NCBI GenBank assembly: GCA_937872475.1
Contig: CALMSY010000026.1
Span: forward strand, 1-64,000
Length of the DNA: 64,000 nucleotides
Reading direction: 5' to 3'
Origin: 67-14 sp020438345
GTDB taxonomy: Bacteria > Actinomycetota > Thermoleophilia > Solirubrobacterales > 70-9
Part shown: in pieces, positions 24,528-33,561 of the stretch
Layout of the letters: the number at the start of each line of letters is the position of its first letter
Position numbering within the stretch: position 1 is the stretch's first letter
Position numbers and translations under genes: made by a program
Notes under the pieces: model-generated
The model's input: only the letters and a program-made list of their open reading frames with translations
Told to the model about the DNA's origin: nothing
The model's database searches: none

Positions 24528-25412
24528 TTGATTGCCTTTGGAGTCTCGATCACTGATGCGCCGATGTGGGAGCGCTGTGCCGAACCTGGAATTCGCCTCG
24601 CCGCGGAACCCGACTCGGTCATCATGCCCCACCAGACCACCGGAACCCTTTACCGGAACTACAACCTGCTGCTCGATAAGGCAAAGGAAATCGAGGGTCT
24701 GGAAGCGCTGGTGCTGCTCCATCAGGATGCCGAGATCGTCGACCCTGACTTCTGTGCGACCCTGCGCGAAACTCTGAAGGAACCGGATGTCGCGCTGGTT
24801 GGTTGCGCCGGCGCCCTCGGGGTCCGGACCATCGCCTGGTGGGAGGGTGCTGTCACCTGGGCCTCGTTTACCCACCGTTACCTGGAGCACGGCGGTGGCG
24901 ACATGGAGTCACTTTCATGGAAGCGGGAAGACACCCCCACTTTCGCCACCACCGGTGAAGTCGATTCGATTGACGGTTTCGTGATCTGCTTCAGCCCCTG
25001 GGCCATCGAGAATCTCCGGTTTGACGAGAACCTCGGCAAGCTCCACGGATATGACTTCGACATCTGCTGTCAGGCCCGGGAGAAAGGCAAGCGGGTGATG
25101 ACGATGGACGCGAAGATGGTGCACCACCACTCGCTTCAGCTGGTCTCCGATCCTGAAACGTGGGCCGAGGCATTCATTCGCCTGAACGAAAAGTGGGAAG
25201 GTCGCCTGCCCGGTGTCGGGGCCGGCGGGGACGACTGGGAACGCCGGGCGAAATACGCGGAAGCAGACGCTGCTGCGTCACGAACTCTGGCTGCTTCCGA
25301 CGCCCTTAAACGCGAAGCCGTCGAGAAGGAAATGGAACGACTCCGCGGCAGCCTCAGCTGGAAAGTCACCCGTCCGCTTCGCTGGCTCGCCGGACTTTTC
25401 CGACGCAAATGA
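24528..25412 (+). CDS. StrF-like glycosyltransferase domain protein with C-terminal coiled coil and SWKVTRPLR tag
   Basis: This is a 294-aa protein. The N-terminal 210 residues match the general plan of the StrF-type GT-A domain: IAFGVSI, a conserved TLYRNYNLLLDKAKE helix, VLLHQDAEIVD (DxD-like), VGCAGALG, the DGFVICFSPWAI segment, LHGYDFDICCQ and HHHSLQLV. Residues about 240-280 are a coiled coil, and the end GSLSWKVTRPLRWLAGLFRRK carries the SWxxTxPLR tag also found in the methyltransferase at 15848. The start is taken as TTG at 24528 because it gives the conserved IAFGVS beginning; TAGAGT lies 10 nt upstream. It could be a polysaccharide-specific glycosyltransferase of unknown linkage. Confidence 0.75.
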   Translation: MIAFGVSITDAPMWERCAEPGIRLAAEPDSVIMPHQTTGTLYRNYNLLLDKAKEIEGLEALVLLHQDAEIVDPDFCATLRETLKEPDVALVGCAGALGVRTIAWWEGAVTWASFTHRYLEHGGGDMESLSWKREDTPTFATTGEVDSIDGFVICFSPWAIENLRFDENLGKLHGYDFDICCQAREKGKRVMTMDAKMVHHHSLQLVSDPETWAEAFIRLNEKWEGRLPGVGAGGDDWERRAKYAEADAAASRTLAASDALKREAVEKEMERLRGSLSWKVTRPLRWLAGLFRRK

Positions 25413-25415
25413 ACC

Positions 25416-26387
25416 TCAGGTAATTATCGGCGGGTCATCGAGGGCTTCCTCGATCTGATCCCGCCAGGTGATGCCCTTGCCCCCCGACTTGAGGTGCGAG
25501 AAGCGGTCTGCCGCTGCGAAGGCCGAAGAATCAAGCAGCTCCCGCAGAATCCGCTCCTGCCAGGCGAGTTTCTTCTCCAGGTACCAGGCCTGGTGAGCCC
25601 TCTGGTGGGAAGTGGCGAGGTGAAGGATCCGGTTCTGCTCGAGTCGCTCGATCACCGGATTGCGGTCCCAGAACCTGATCGCTTCAACCAGGGCACCCGC
25701 ATACGGAGCGTCGTCATGCCAGACGACGCCGACCCCGAAGAACACCGGAATTACTGCCAGGTTCAGACCTTCGCGACCTTCGACGAAATCTTCGATCGCC
25801 GTTAGAACCCCGTTGCGGGGGCCTCCCTCGTTCGCCGAGGCCCACTTGTACGGAAGACCACCGGCTGTCAGGCCAGGTTCGCCCGGGAAAACATGCGCCC
25901 CCTCCACCATGTCCTGCTTGTACTCCCCGGGGATCCGGTCCGGCACGTAGAACGAGTCACGGCGGGCATGCGGCCAGCCGACGTCGTGGAAGAGCAACAA
26001 CGGCAGTTCAGAGCTGTCGGTTCGATCCGAAATCGCTTTCAGTTCACCGCTGACCGTGTAGTAGTTGTGGTCGCCGTCAATAATCACGGCGTCGGGCAGG
26101 TCAACGTGGCTCAACGCCTCCAGGGAAGGCTCCCTGACCACGGTCAGTTCGCTGCGTTCTTCTTCCAGCCGGTCGAGCCGGGGGGAAGGTTCAGGGTCTA
26201 TCGCCATGATGGTGGAGCCGGACCGTTCAGCCCACTCGAGCAGCAGCCTCGTCAGGTCTCCTGCGTACGCCCCGACCTCGACCACGGACTTCGCTTCGGC
26301 AGCGTCGAGGCAGCCAGTAACAATCTCCAGCGCGTTTCCGAGCGAATGGGCCCAGCGGCCAGGATCGTTCTCATCGTTCAGCTCCAT
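25416..26387 (-). CDS. class I SAM-dependent methyltransferase (Methyltransf_24-like)
   Basis: This is a 323-aa protein. VVEVGAYAGDLTRLLLEWA (motif I), TIMAIDPEPSPRL, AVIIDGDHNYYTVSGEL and LLLFHDVGWPHARRD match the family whose conserved IDGDH and HD residues bind a metal, often catechol- or sugar-directed methyltransferases. The C-terminal 90 residues end in an alpha-helical tail. The longer open frame to 26588 is rejected: ATG at 26387 is preceded by TACCCT 9 nt upstream, fitting the leaderless pattern, and by no ribosome site. It follows the big fused glycosyltransferase on the same strand after 49 bp. Confidence 0.8.
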   Translation of the reverse strand: MELNDENDPGRWAHSLGNALEIVTGCLDAAEAKSVVEVGAYAGDLTRLLLEWAERSGSTIMAIDPEPSPRLDRLEEERSELTVVREPSLEALSHVDLPDAVIIDGDHNYYTVSGELKAISDRTDSSELPLLLFHDVGWPHARRDSFYVPDRIPGEYKQDMVEGAHVFPGEPGLTAGGLPYKWASANEGGPRNGVLTAIEDFVEGREGLNLAVIPVFFGVGVVWHDDAPYAGALVEAIRFWDRNPVIERLEQNRILHLATSHQRAHQAWYLEKKLAWQERILRELLDSSAFAAADRFSHLKSGGKGITWRDQIEEALDDPPIIT

Positions 26388-26436
26388 AGGCCGGGGAGGG
26401 TATGCCACCCGCGCCTCACGATGCAGCCCAGCTGCC

Positions 26437-29130
26437 TTAGCCGGCCTTGAGCAGCCGGTTGATCTGCTCCATGGTTTTCGGTCCGAAGGACTCTTCCCAG
26501 TCACTGCTCCAGTCAACCGCCGCACCGGCCACACGGGATTCGAAATCTCCGGAACGCGCCACGGCCTCGGCCAGTCCGGAGACAACACCCTCCAGGCTCG
26601 GAGGCGAAGCGATCAGGTTCGAAGACAGGGCCGACATCTGCTCGGCTGTCTTGGTTTCGAAGCTGTTGGTCACGGTGACCAGACCGGCGGAAGCCATCTC
26701 CAGCGGAACCAGGCTCGGATGGGGCGTACACATGAGGGCCAGCCCGACATCGTGCCGGGCCAGGAGCTCGCCGTAGCTGGACTGGTCGGTGCGGGCCAGA
26801 ACCTCCAGACTCCGTCCGCTACCCAGGCCGATCACGTCCCCGCCCTCAACCGAACCGATGCCGCGGAAGTTCCATTCCGGTCCGAAAATCCCCCGCGCTA
26901 CCGCTTCGGACAGACCGAGCAGCCCCAGCTCGAACATGTTGCGGGCACCGTGGGCTTCCGGACGGGCGTAAAACAACAGGGTGGGACGTTCCCTCGCGGC
27001 CATTTCGTCCACCGACGGCGGACTCGCCTCGGTGATCGCGTTCTGGAAGGAAGCGGAAAGCTCCAGACCCCTTGCCTCACCTTCCATGAAGACCCCGTAC
27101 CTGCGTTCGCGGAAGAAGCCACGGAGAAGCTCAGTGGAGAACAGGGCAGTGTGAGGCATTTCATAGGTGCTCATCGCAAGCGCCGCCCACGAACCCATCG
27201 GGTGGGTGTAGGGCTCGTACTCCTGGATCAGGTAAAGAAACCGGTCGTGGCTGGTCTGGCGGATCGCCCGGGCTGCGATGTGAGCTGTCCACCAGGTGGT
27301 AGCAATGAAGGAATCCTCCGGGCTGATCTCCACCGGGGCATCCAGATCCCGGGCGAAGGCGATCTCGACCTGGTCGAACATTCCCTCAAGGCCGGCGTAG
27401 GATTCCACTCGCTGCTTCCAGTCCCGAGGCAGCTGGGGTGTCGCATCGGCGGTCAGGATCCTGGTTCTGTGTCCGCTCTCGGCCAGCTTCCGGGCGAGAT
27501 TGAACTTGGTGATGTACCCGCCGAAGAAATGTTTGAGCTCAACGGTCGGCACCAGCAGGTTGACCCGGCGCGGTGCGGATTCGTTGAGCGAAAAATCCAG
27601 CGGGAGGATCAGGTTGCCCATGTTGCGGGCGACCGGATGGTCAATATCCGCGGTTTTCGCCACCTCGACTGCCGGCATGCTCGCGTCATACGGAAGCCCG
27701 GGGATCGGCTTGCGGCGACCGGTCGACGCAGCACCGATCAGACGTCGCCAGAGAATTCCCTGGGTAATGATCTTCTCCGCTCCGAGGGTTTCGTTGTGTC
27801 CGAACCGGGGTCGCTGACTGCGAGCCGCGAGCCAGAGGAAGCCAACGGGGGACCGCTCGGCTTTGATGAAGCGGCGGATCTGGCGGCCGTCGGAACGGCC
27901 TATCTGTTCGCCACAGCGCAACAGCAGGGTTTCCGCCAGTACGCAGATCCTCCGGTAGGCGAGGAAGTACGCCGCCCGCCAGCCTGAGGCGAGCCGCTGC
28001 CATTCACCGCGTTTGACCCGGGCCAGCATTGTCCGCAGGTCAACCCGGGCCTTGGCGTGCGTCGCCGCCTGATGGCCGAGGGTGGCACCGCCATGCTGGA
28101 CATAGTCGTAAAGGGGTCGGTCAACCCAGGCCAGGCCACCGGTCGCCATCGCAGTGAGAGCCAGCCACTGGTCGTGATACTGACTCCCGGGCACCAACGG
28201 GAAGGGCAGAGCCACCTCAAGCAGGCGCGTGTCGAACAGCGAGGCCGCTCCGGTGACGGTGTTCGCAATCAGCATCGAGATCAGGCTCTCGTGATTGTTG
28301 TCTCGCTCGGTCCAGTAACTCTCTGCGATCACCACACCATCCTTCGAAACGATCCGCTGGTCGCTGAAGACGAGTCGGCTGTCACCGATTTCATCGAGCA
28401 GCACCTCCAGCTTCTCCGGGTACCAGCGGTCATCCTGGTCGGCCATCGCCACATATGGGATTTCCCTTGGCACGGCTTCCAGGGCCCGTTCGAAATTCCG
28501 GTAATGACCAAGCCGCTCCTCCGAGCGGGAGAAGATGAACCGCGGGTCACCCTCGATCAGGCCGGTGATTGTTTCCACCCCTTCCGGGTCTGAGCAGTCG
28601 TCGCTGATCAGGCAAATCCAATCCTCGATCGTCTGGGCGCGGATCGAATCGATCTGGGCCGCCAGGAGTTCCGGGTCCGGATTCCAGGTAGCCATTGTGA
28701 TCGCAACCCGGGGGGTGCCGGTCCACGTGGGAGTGACCCCGAAGACCGGGAGCGGTGCCCGGACCGGCTCGATCGTGGCAAGACCGACCCGGGCTTCACC
28801 ACCACCCTCCAACCGTGCGATGAGAACTATCTCCATCGGAGAGGCCCCCATGGTGACCGGCAGATCGATCCAGAATCCGCTCCGAAAGCTATGGCCTCCA
28901 GGGTCTTCGGCAGATTCGGTGCCGGCGAAGTGGAGAGCTTCGTAGAGATCCCTTCTTGGCATCGCATCGGTACGGACCGGCACCGGTCCCTCACCGGCAT
29001 CGACCGAAAGTGACTGGATCCGGCGGCCGGGATGGAAACAGGCACCGATCAGAGGCAGCACCACCTTGCTGCCGGTGACGAGACCCCCCGGTAGAGGAAG
29101 GTCTAGCCGTACGTCGAGTTCACTGGACAC
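26437..29130 (-). CDS. large two-domain glycosyltransferase: N-terminal beta domain, GT2, and WsaF/GT4-like domain
   Basis: This is an 897-aa protein in three parts. Residues 1-135 form a beta-rich accessory domain with no recognised name. Residues about 140-480 form a GT2 domain (VAITMATWNPDPELL, CLISDDCSD, FSRSEERLGHYRNFE, MADQDDRWYPEK, GHNETLGAE) paralogous to the gene at 23387. Residues about 515-897 form a GT-B domain with NLLVPTVELKHFFGGYITKFNLARKL, ATTWWTAHIA, YLIQEYEPYTHPMGSW, LLFYARPEAHGARNMFELGL and an E/EMASAGLV acceptor-site segment, closely resembling WsaF-type rhamnosyltransferases. The two activities probably add successive sugars. Start GTG at 29130; TAGACT 8 nt upstream supports it. 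Confidence 0.85.
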   Translation of the reverse strand: MSSELDVRLDLPLPGGLVTGSKVVLPLIGACFHPGRRIQSLSVDAGEGPVPVRTDAMPRRDLYEALHFAGTESAEDPGGHSFRSGFWIDLPVTMGASPMEIVLIARLEGGGEARVGLATIEPVRAPLPVFGVTPTWTGTPRVAITMATWNPDPELLAAQIDSIRAQTIEDWICLISDDCSDPEGVETITGLIEGDPRFIFSRSEERLGHYRNFERALEAVPREIPYVAMADQDDRWYPEKLEVLLDEIGDSRLVFSDQRIVSKDGVVIAESYWTERDNNHESLISMLIANTVTGAASLFDTRLLEVALPFPLVPGSQYHDQWLALTAMATGGLAWVDRPLYDYVQHGGATLGHQAATHAKARVDLRTMLARVKRGEWQRLASGWRAAYFLAYRRICVLAETLLLRCGEQIGRSDGRQIRRFIKAERSPVGFLWLAARSQRPRFGHNETLGAEKIITQGILWRRLIGAASTGRRKPIPGLPYDASMPAVEVAKTADIDHPVARNMGNLILPLDFSLNESAPRRVNLLVPTVELKHFFGGYITKFNLARKLAESGHRTRILTADATPQLPRDWKQRVESYAGLEGMFDQVEIAFARDLDAPVEISPEDSFIATTWWTAHIAARAIRQTSHDRFLYLIQEYEPYTHPMGSWAALAMSTYEMPHTALFSTELLRGFFRERRYGVFMEGEARGLELSASFQNAITEASPPSVDEMAARERPTLLFYARPEAHGARNMFELGLLGLSEAVARGIFGPEWNFRGIGSVEGGDVIGLGSGRSLEVLARTDQSSYGELLARHDVGLALMCTPHPSLVPLEMASAGLVTVTNSFETKTAEQMSALSSNLIASPPSLEGVVSGLAEAVARSGDFESRVAGAAVDWSSDWEESFGPKTMEQINRLLKAG

Positions 29131-29141
29131 AGGGAGCCAGT

Positions 29142-30761
29142 CTATTCAGGGTCGGAGGGACCACTGATCACGGTCACCTCAAGCGGAATGACACCCGGGA
29201 AAGTCCTGCTCCCGACAACCTCGAACCCGGAAGGCAGATTGGCAAGTGCCCGGTCGGCAAAGTCATACGGAACCCAGTTGGGACTGCTGTTGTCCCAGAC
29301 TGTCTGGTCAAGCAGCCTGGGCTCGACCAGAACGAGGCGTGACCCCCGAGACCGCTCAAGGGCCTTTCTCCAAAGCGTCCATTCATCGGGCGAGTTGGCG
29401 AAATAGAAGGGCGGCTCCCCGGGAGGAAGTCCGAGCTGGAACTCCGGCCGGCGATCACCCATCTGGGCGCCAAGCGGAGTCAGCGGGGTGGGTGAACCCT
29501 GAAGGGTCGTGGTTTCGACGATCGTGCCGTCAGGTCCAGCCTCGTTGATCGCCCATTCTGACGCGGCGCCATAGTCGGGCATCGCACGGTCCTCCCCGAG
29601 AGTCCATATCGCCATCAGCACGAAGCCGGCCGAGACAGCCAGCGCGGCGACGACGCGGATCCGCCTGCCTGATGCTCCGACCACCAATCCGATCGCCAGA
29701 GCAATGCCAGGCCATGCGGCAGTGAGGTTCCGCATGCCGAAGATGTTCGAGGAGACCAGGCTGTAGAGGATCTCCCCGACCGGAACCGCGAGCAGGAGCA
29801 GCAGGATCAGGGCGACGTCCTGGCGGTCGGGACGGCCACCATCGAAGGACCAGCTTCCGATTGCGCGCCGACGGATCAGGGCACCTGTCGCAGCCAGCAA
29901 CAACCCGCCGACCGCGATCAGCGGGCCGGGACCTTCGGTCATTGCCGCTTTGACCGAAGGCTCGGCGTAGGGGGTGCTGAAGGTGAGCAGGATCGGGTCG
30001 GTGACGATCGCCTTCAGGTCGAAGGTGGTCAGCACCGCAACAAGTTCAGTGGTCGGTGAGTTGCTGTCCGCCACGTAGCCGGAAAGCCACGGCAGGTAGG
30101 CAAGCGCCGCCAGCACGGAAGCACCAAGCAGCCACTTACGTTCACGCGGCATCGCCCACAATGACCAGAGGAACAGGGCTGCAACCACGAAAATCGCCGT
30201 GTAGTGGCTGTAGAGGGCAGCACAGGAGAACACCGCCCAGCCGATCCACCAGACCCGGCCGCGCTGCGCCCTGACCTGGAGCATGCAGAGCGCCGCGAGG
30301 ATCAAGGCCAGCAGCATCGTCGAGTACCCGCGCCCTTCGCCGGAGTTGTTGATCAGGAGCGGACTGAAGGTGACCACGGTCGTCGCAAGCAGAGCAGGGA
30401 AAGCTCCGGTCAGGCGGCGCCCCAGAAGAAAAACCGAAGGGATCGTCAAAACACCGGCGATCAGTGCGGGCAACCGGACCAGCTCCGGCGCCGAGCCCAG
30501 CTTCACCGCGAGCCAGGACAACACGAAGTAGAGCGGGGGCGTGATCTCGGCGTCACTGTGAACGGTCGAGAGAACCCCGGACAGTCCGTTGTTGGAGACG
30601 ATCCATAGCGTTGATAGTTCATCCCCGAAAAGACCCTGCGAGTACCTGTGGAGCCGAAACCCGAGGCCGGCAAGGGTAAGGACCGCGACGGCGACCCAGA
30701 TCATGCGGTCGCCGGTGATCTTCCGGACGCGCCCGGACGCGCTTTCCTTCGGTCCCTCCAC
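29142..30761 (-). CDS. GT-C family membrane glycosyltransferase (PMT-like)
   Basis: This is a polytopic protein of about 539 aa. GLFGDELSTLWIV carries the external Asp-Glu pair of GT-C enzymes, then HSDAEITPPLYFVLSWLAVK and VRLPALIAGVLTIP; about ten helices follow, then an external C-terminal domain. It is strongly similar in layout and motifs to the gene at 33562 (WGDEMSTLWII, HSDAEITPPFYF). The start is set at GTG 30761: TATATT lies exactly 7 nt upstream and the alternative ATG at 30704 would start inside the first membrane helix. The still longer open frame to 31379 runs antisense to the acyltransferase gene and is rejected. Confidence 0.8.
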   Translation of the reverse strand: MEGPKESASGRVRKITGDRMIWVAVAVLTLAGLGFRLHRYSQGLFGDELSTLWIVSNNGLSGVLSTVHSDAEITPPLYFVLSWLAVKLGSAPELVRLPALIAGVLTIPSVFLLGRRLTGAFPALLATTVVTFSPLLINNSGEGRGYSTMLLALILAALCMLQVRAQRGRVWWIGWAVFSCAALYSHYTAIFVVAALFLWSLWAMPRERKWLLGASVLAALAYLPWLSGYVADSNSPTTELVAVLTTFDLKAIVTDPILLTFSTPYAEPSVKAAMTEGPGPLIAVGGLLLAATGALIRRRAIGSWSFDGGRPDRQDVALILLLLLAVPVGEILYSLVSSNIFGMRNLTAAWPGIALAIGLVVGASGRRIRVVAALAVSAGFVLMAIWTLGEDRAMPDYGAASEWAINEAGPDGTIVETTTLQGSPTPLTPLGAQMGDRRPEFQLGLPPGEPPFYFANSPDEWTLWRKALERSRGSRLVLVEPRLLDQTVWDNSSPNWVPYDFADRALANLPSGFEVVGSRTFPGVIPLEVTVISGPSDPE

Positions 30762-30803
30762 CCGCTGGAATATACGCGCACCGACGGAACCCGGGCATAG
30801 GAT

Positions 30804-32069
30804 GTGGTCGCTCTGAACCCCGGAACCAAAGCCGAAGTGGACCCTGGCAAACAGCGCCGCAAGGCTTCCGGTATCCCGGTGGTCACGGTTATCGATGGCT
30901 TCCGCACCTGCGGCGTACTGGGAGTCGTGATGCTCCACATCGTCATCATCTGCGGGTTCCTCCCCTACCAGAACGATGCTTTCAGGGGCCTGCTCGCCTG
31001 GGGAATCCTCGGGCAGGCGCTCGACATGCTTTTCATCATCAGCGGCTTCGTCCTTTTCCTGCCGACGGCTGCGCGTAGCGGCGCGTTCGGGAGCCGGGCG
31101 GCATATGCGATCCGCCGCTGGGCCCGGCTGTTTCCCGCCTACTGGACCGTAATCCTGCTGATGCTGATCCTGCTCGCGACGGTCCCGGTGACCCCGGAAC
31201 TGCCGTTCCCTTCCGGCTTCGACATCTTCCTGCACCTGACCACCCTGGAAGTCCCGGCTGAAATGTTCCGCAATGTCTTCTTCCTCGGTTTCGGGATCAA
31301 CCGGGCACTGTGGACGCTTTCTTCCGAGGTGATCTTCTACCTGCTGTTGCCGTTCATCGCGGCCTGGTACTTCCGTCACCCTTTCCTCGGTCTCGTCGCC
31401 GCCGGGGCGATCACCTCTGCCTGGAAGCTCGTTTTCGTCAACCTCGCTGGCGTCTCGGATGCCCTCGGACTGGGCTTTTCACAAACAACGATCGACCGGC
31501 TTTTCATTGCCTCGGAGATCCAGTTCCCGGGCTGGGCTTTTTCTTTCGCCGTCGGCATGACCGCCGCCTGGCTTTTCGTGGAGCTGCGGCGCCGGTACAA
31601 GCTCGAGGATCTGCTCCGCCCGGCCCGGATCACCCTGGTTGTGGCCGGGGTCATCCTTTTGGTGTTCATCTACCTGGCTGGAAGCATCTCCCGCAACGCC
31701 CCGTTTCTGCTGGCCCACGAGTACGCCCGGCACTCACCTTTCATGGCACTCGGATTTTCGCTGAGCCTCGGTGCCGTGATGCTGGCGATCATGTTCTGCG
31801 GTCGGAGAATCCAGCGACCATTCTCGAATCGTCCGATGACCTGGCTGGCGGACAACAGCTTCGGGATCTACATGATGCACCTTGTCTTCATCAGCTATGC
31901 CGCCTACCTGCTCGACCTCCCGCGCGACGGCTCGATCCGGGCAGTTGTGATCTGGTCGGCGCTGATCCTTCCCGCCTCGATTCTTTACGGGTTCCTCTCC
32001 GCCCGGCTGATCGAACGGCCGATCCGCAGAAAGGGCCAGATCTGGGCCCGTCGTGCCTCCGGCCACTGA
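30804..32069 (+). CDS. acyltransferase family 3 membrane protein (O-acyltransferase)
   Basis: This is a protein of about 421 aa with about ten membrane helices. Signature residues of acyltransferase-3 enzymes are present: VIDGFRTCGVLGVVMLHIVI (the family's R and H), ISGFVLFLPT, an ARLFPAYW segment, LWTLSSEVIFYLLLPF and the end FGIYMMHLVF...RLIERPIRRK. Such proteins O-acetylate or succinylate surface sugars. The start is uncertain: GTG at 30804 follows directly on a TAGGAT hexamer (30798-30803). By the leaderless spacing seen in other genes, an in-frame CTG at 30813 (9 nt from the hexamer) or a later GTG at 30837 may be the true start. It is divergent from the GT-C gene. Confidence 0.85.
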   Translation: MVALNPGTKAEVDPGKQRRKASGIPVVTVIDGFRTCGVLGVVMLHIVIICGFLPYQNDAFRGLLAWGILGQALDMLFIISGFVLFLPTAARSGAFGSRAAYAIRRWARLFPAYWTVILLMLILLATVPVTPELPFPSGFDIFLHLTTLEVPAEMFRNVFFLGFGINRALWTLSSEVIFYLLLPFIAAWYFRHPFLGLVAAGAITSAWKLVFVNLAGVSDALGLGFSQTTIDRLFIASEIQFPGWAFSFAVGMTAAWLFVELRRRYKLEDLLRPARITLVVAGVILLVFIYLAGSISRNAPFLLAHEYARHSPFMALGFSLSLGAVMLAIMFCGRRIQRPFSNRPMTWLADNSFGIYMMHLVFISYAAYLLDLPRDGSIRAVVIWSALILPASILYGFLSARLIERPIRRKGQIWARRASGH

Positions 32070-32117
32070 CAGGATCGCCCCAGGCCACTACCTATACTGC
32101 CCCGGCGAGGAGAACCC

Positions 32118-32825
32118 ATGTGGAACGACCAGACAGTCTCAGTGGTCCTGATGACCTACAACGAACGTGACTCGATCCGTGGAGTGATCGAGGGCTTCGA
32201 GGCAACCGGTGTGGTTGACGAGGTGCTGGTCGTAAACAACAACGCCCGCGAGGGAACTTCGGAAGAAGTTGCGTTGACCGGGGCCAGGGAAGTCGTGGAA
32301 ACCGCCCAGGGTTACGGCAACGCGATCCGCCGTGGATTGCGGGAAGCGGCAGGTGACCTGATCGTTCTGGCCGAACCTGACGGCACCTTCCTCCCGGCCG
32401 ATGTAATCAAGCTGCTTGCCTACTCGAACGAGATCGACCTGGTGCTGGGCACCCGGACCACCAACGAACTGATCTGGGAGGGCGCCAACATGGGGCTCTT
32501 CTTGCGCTGGGGTAACTGGGCGGTGGCGAAAATGGTCGAGTTGATCTTCAACACAAGCCACCTCAGTGACATCGGATGCACTTACCGGTTGATCCGGCGC
32601 GACACCGCCCACATGCTGGCCGGGGAGATGACCATCGGTGGCAGCCACGCCGGTCCGGAAATGCTGATGCTGGCGATCAGCCGCGGGGTCCGGTTCGTGG
32701 AAATCCCGGTCAACTACCTGCCCCGGGTCGGCCAGTCTTCGGTCACCGGCAACCCCGTAACGGCCTTCTTTCTTGGCCTGAGGATGATCAGGCTGATCCT
32801 GGGTTTCCGGTTCGGCCGACGCTGA
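32118..32825 (+). CDS. glycosyltransferase family 2 (DPM1-like)
   Basis: This is a 235-aa single-domain GT2: VSVVLMTYNERDSIRGVIE, VVNNNAREGT, the metal-binding EPDGTF, LVLGTRTTNE and a C-terminal amphipathic segment. It resembles soluble dolichol-phosphate-mannose-synthase-like enzymes that charge a polyprenyl phosphate. Unlike many neighbours it has a good ribosome site (GAGGAGA), and a TATACT -10-like hexamer lies 22 nt upstream of the ATG, so it has a short conventional leader. It is convergent with the methyltransferase that ends 3 bp away. Confidence 0.88.
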   Translation: MWNDQTVSVVLMTYNERDSIRGVIEGFEATGVVDEVLVVNNNAREGTSEEVALTGAREVVETAQGYGNAIRRGLREAAGDLIVLAEPDGTFLPADVIKLLAYSNEIDLVLGTRTTNELIWEGANMGLFLRWGNWAVAKMVELIFNTSHLSDIGCTYRLIRRDTAHMLAGEMTIGGSHAGPEMLMLAISRGVRFVEIPVNYLPRVGQSSVTGNPVTAFFLGLRMIRLILGFRFGRR

Positions 32826-32827
32826 GA

Positions 32828-33514
32828 TCAGGTCTTTGACGCTATAACGACATTGTGGGCGCAGAGCCGCTTGAGGCCGGGCGTCCGCTCGACCATGCCC
32901 TCCAGCCTTGCCGCTCCCTTGAGTAGTCGTGGAGGCGTGAAATCCGGCACGAAACCGGACTGGCAGCTCTCGACCACAACCGCGCCACCAGCCTCCAGAC
33001 CGCCGGTGACTTCAGCTTCGGGAATCAGGCGCTCCGACCCGTCATCCTGGGGGACCCTGGCCATCAGGTACTTCCAGTACGGATTGCGCGGATTGTGGTC
33101 CCAGATCACAACCAGCCCTCCGGAGCGGGTGACCCGGACCATCTCCGCCAGGGTCTTCTTCACATCCCCTGCCTCGGCGACGTGGTGCATCACGGCAACG
33201 CAGTAGGTGAGATCAAACTCGTTATCTCCAAAGGGAAGCGCGGTCCCCGAACCCTGGATGAAGCGTGCCCCGGTGATGTTCTTCCGGGCTTCTTCCAGCA
33301 TCCCCTCCGAGGGGTCCACACCGGTCAGGTCATAGCCCCTTGCGGCCAGTCTGCCCGCGAGGATTCCTGTGCCGCAGCCGACATCAAGAACCCTGCCCGA
33401 ATCGATCAGGCTACTTAGCCGGTTGACCCTCTTGACGATGTAATGCTCCACCACATGGGGTGGCAGTGACTCGTCGTACTCCCCGGCTATCTCATCGAAG
33501 TGTTCAGCTGGCAT
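32828..33514 (-). CDS. class I SAM-dependent methyltransferase
   Basis: This is a 228-aa protein of the UbiE/Methyltransf_11 type: HFDEIAGEYDESLPPHVVEHY, RVLDVGCGTGILAGRLA (motif I), GVDPSEGMLEEAR, FDLTYCVAVMHHV and VTRSGGLVVIWDHNP. The last is common in enzymes that act on polyprenyl or sugar acceptors in glycan loci. TACCTT at 33522-33527, 7 nt before the ATG, marks a leaderless-type start. Substrate unknown. Confidence 0.85.
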   Translation of the reverse strand: MPAEHFDEIAGEYDESLPPHVVEHYIVKRVNRLSSLIDSGRVLDVGCGTGILAGRLAARGYDLTGVDPSEGMLEEARKNITGARFIQGSGTALPFGDNEFDLTYCVAVMHHVAEAGDVKKTLAEMVRVTRSGGLVVIWDHNPRNPYWKYLMARVPQDDGSERLIPEAEVTGGLEAGGAVVVESCQSGFVPDFTPPRLLKGAARLEGMVERTPGLKRLCAHNVVIASKT

Positions 33515-33561
33515 CCGGCAAAAGGTAGCCGCTCCGGTCAGGGTCAGGCGGTGCGGAGCAG

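Noticed and set aside
30762..31379. Upstream extension of the GT-C gene at 29142
   Set aside because: It runs antisense to the acyltransferase gene, is highly charged and shows no similarity to the two paralogues; the GTG with TATATT 7 nt upstream is better.
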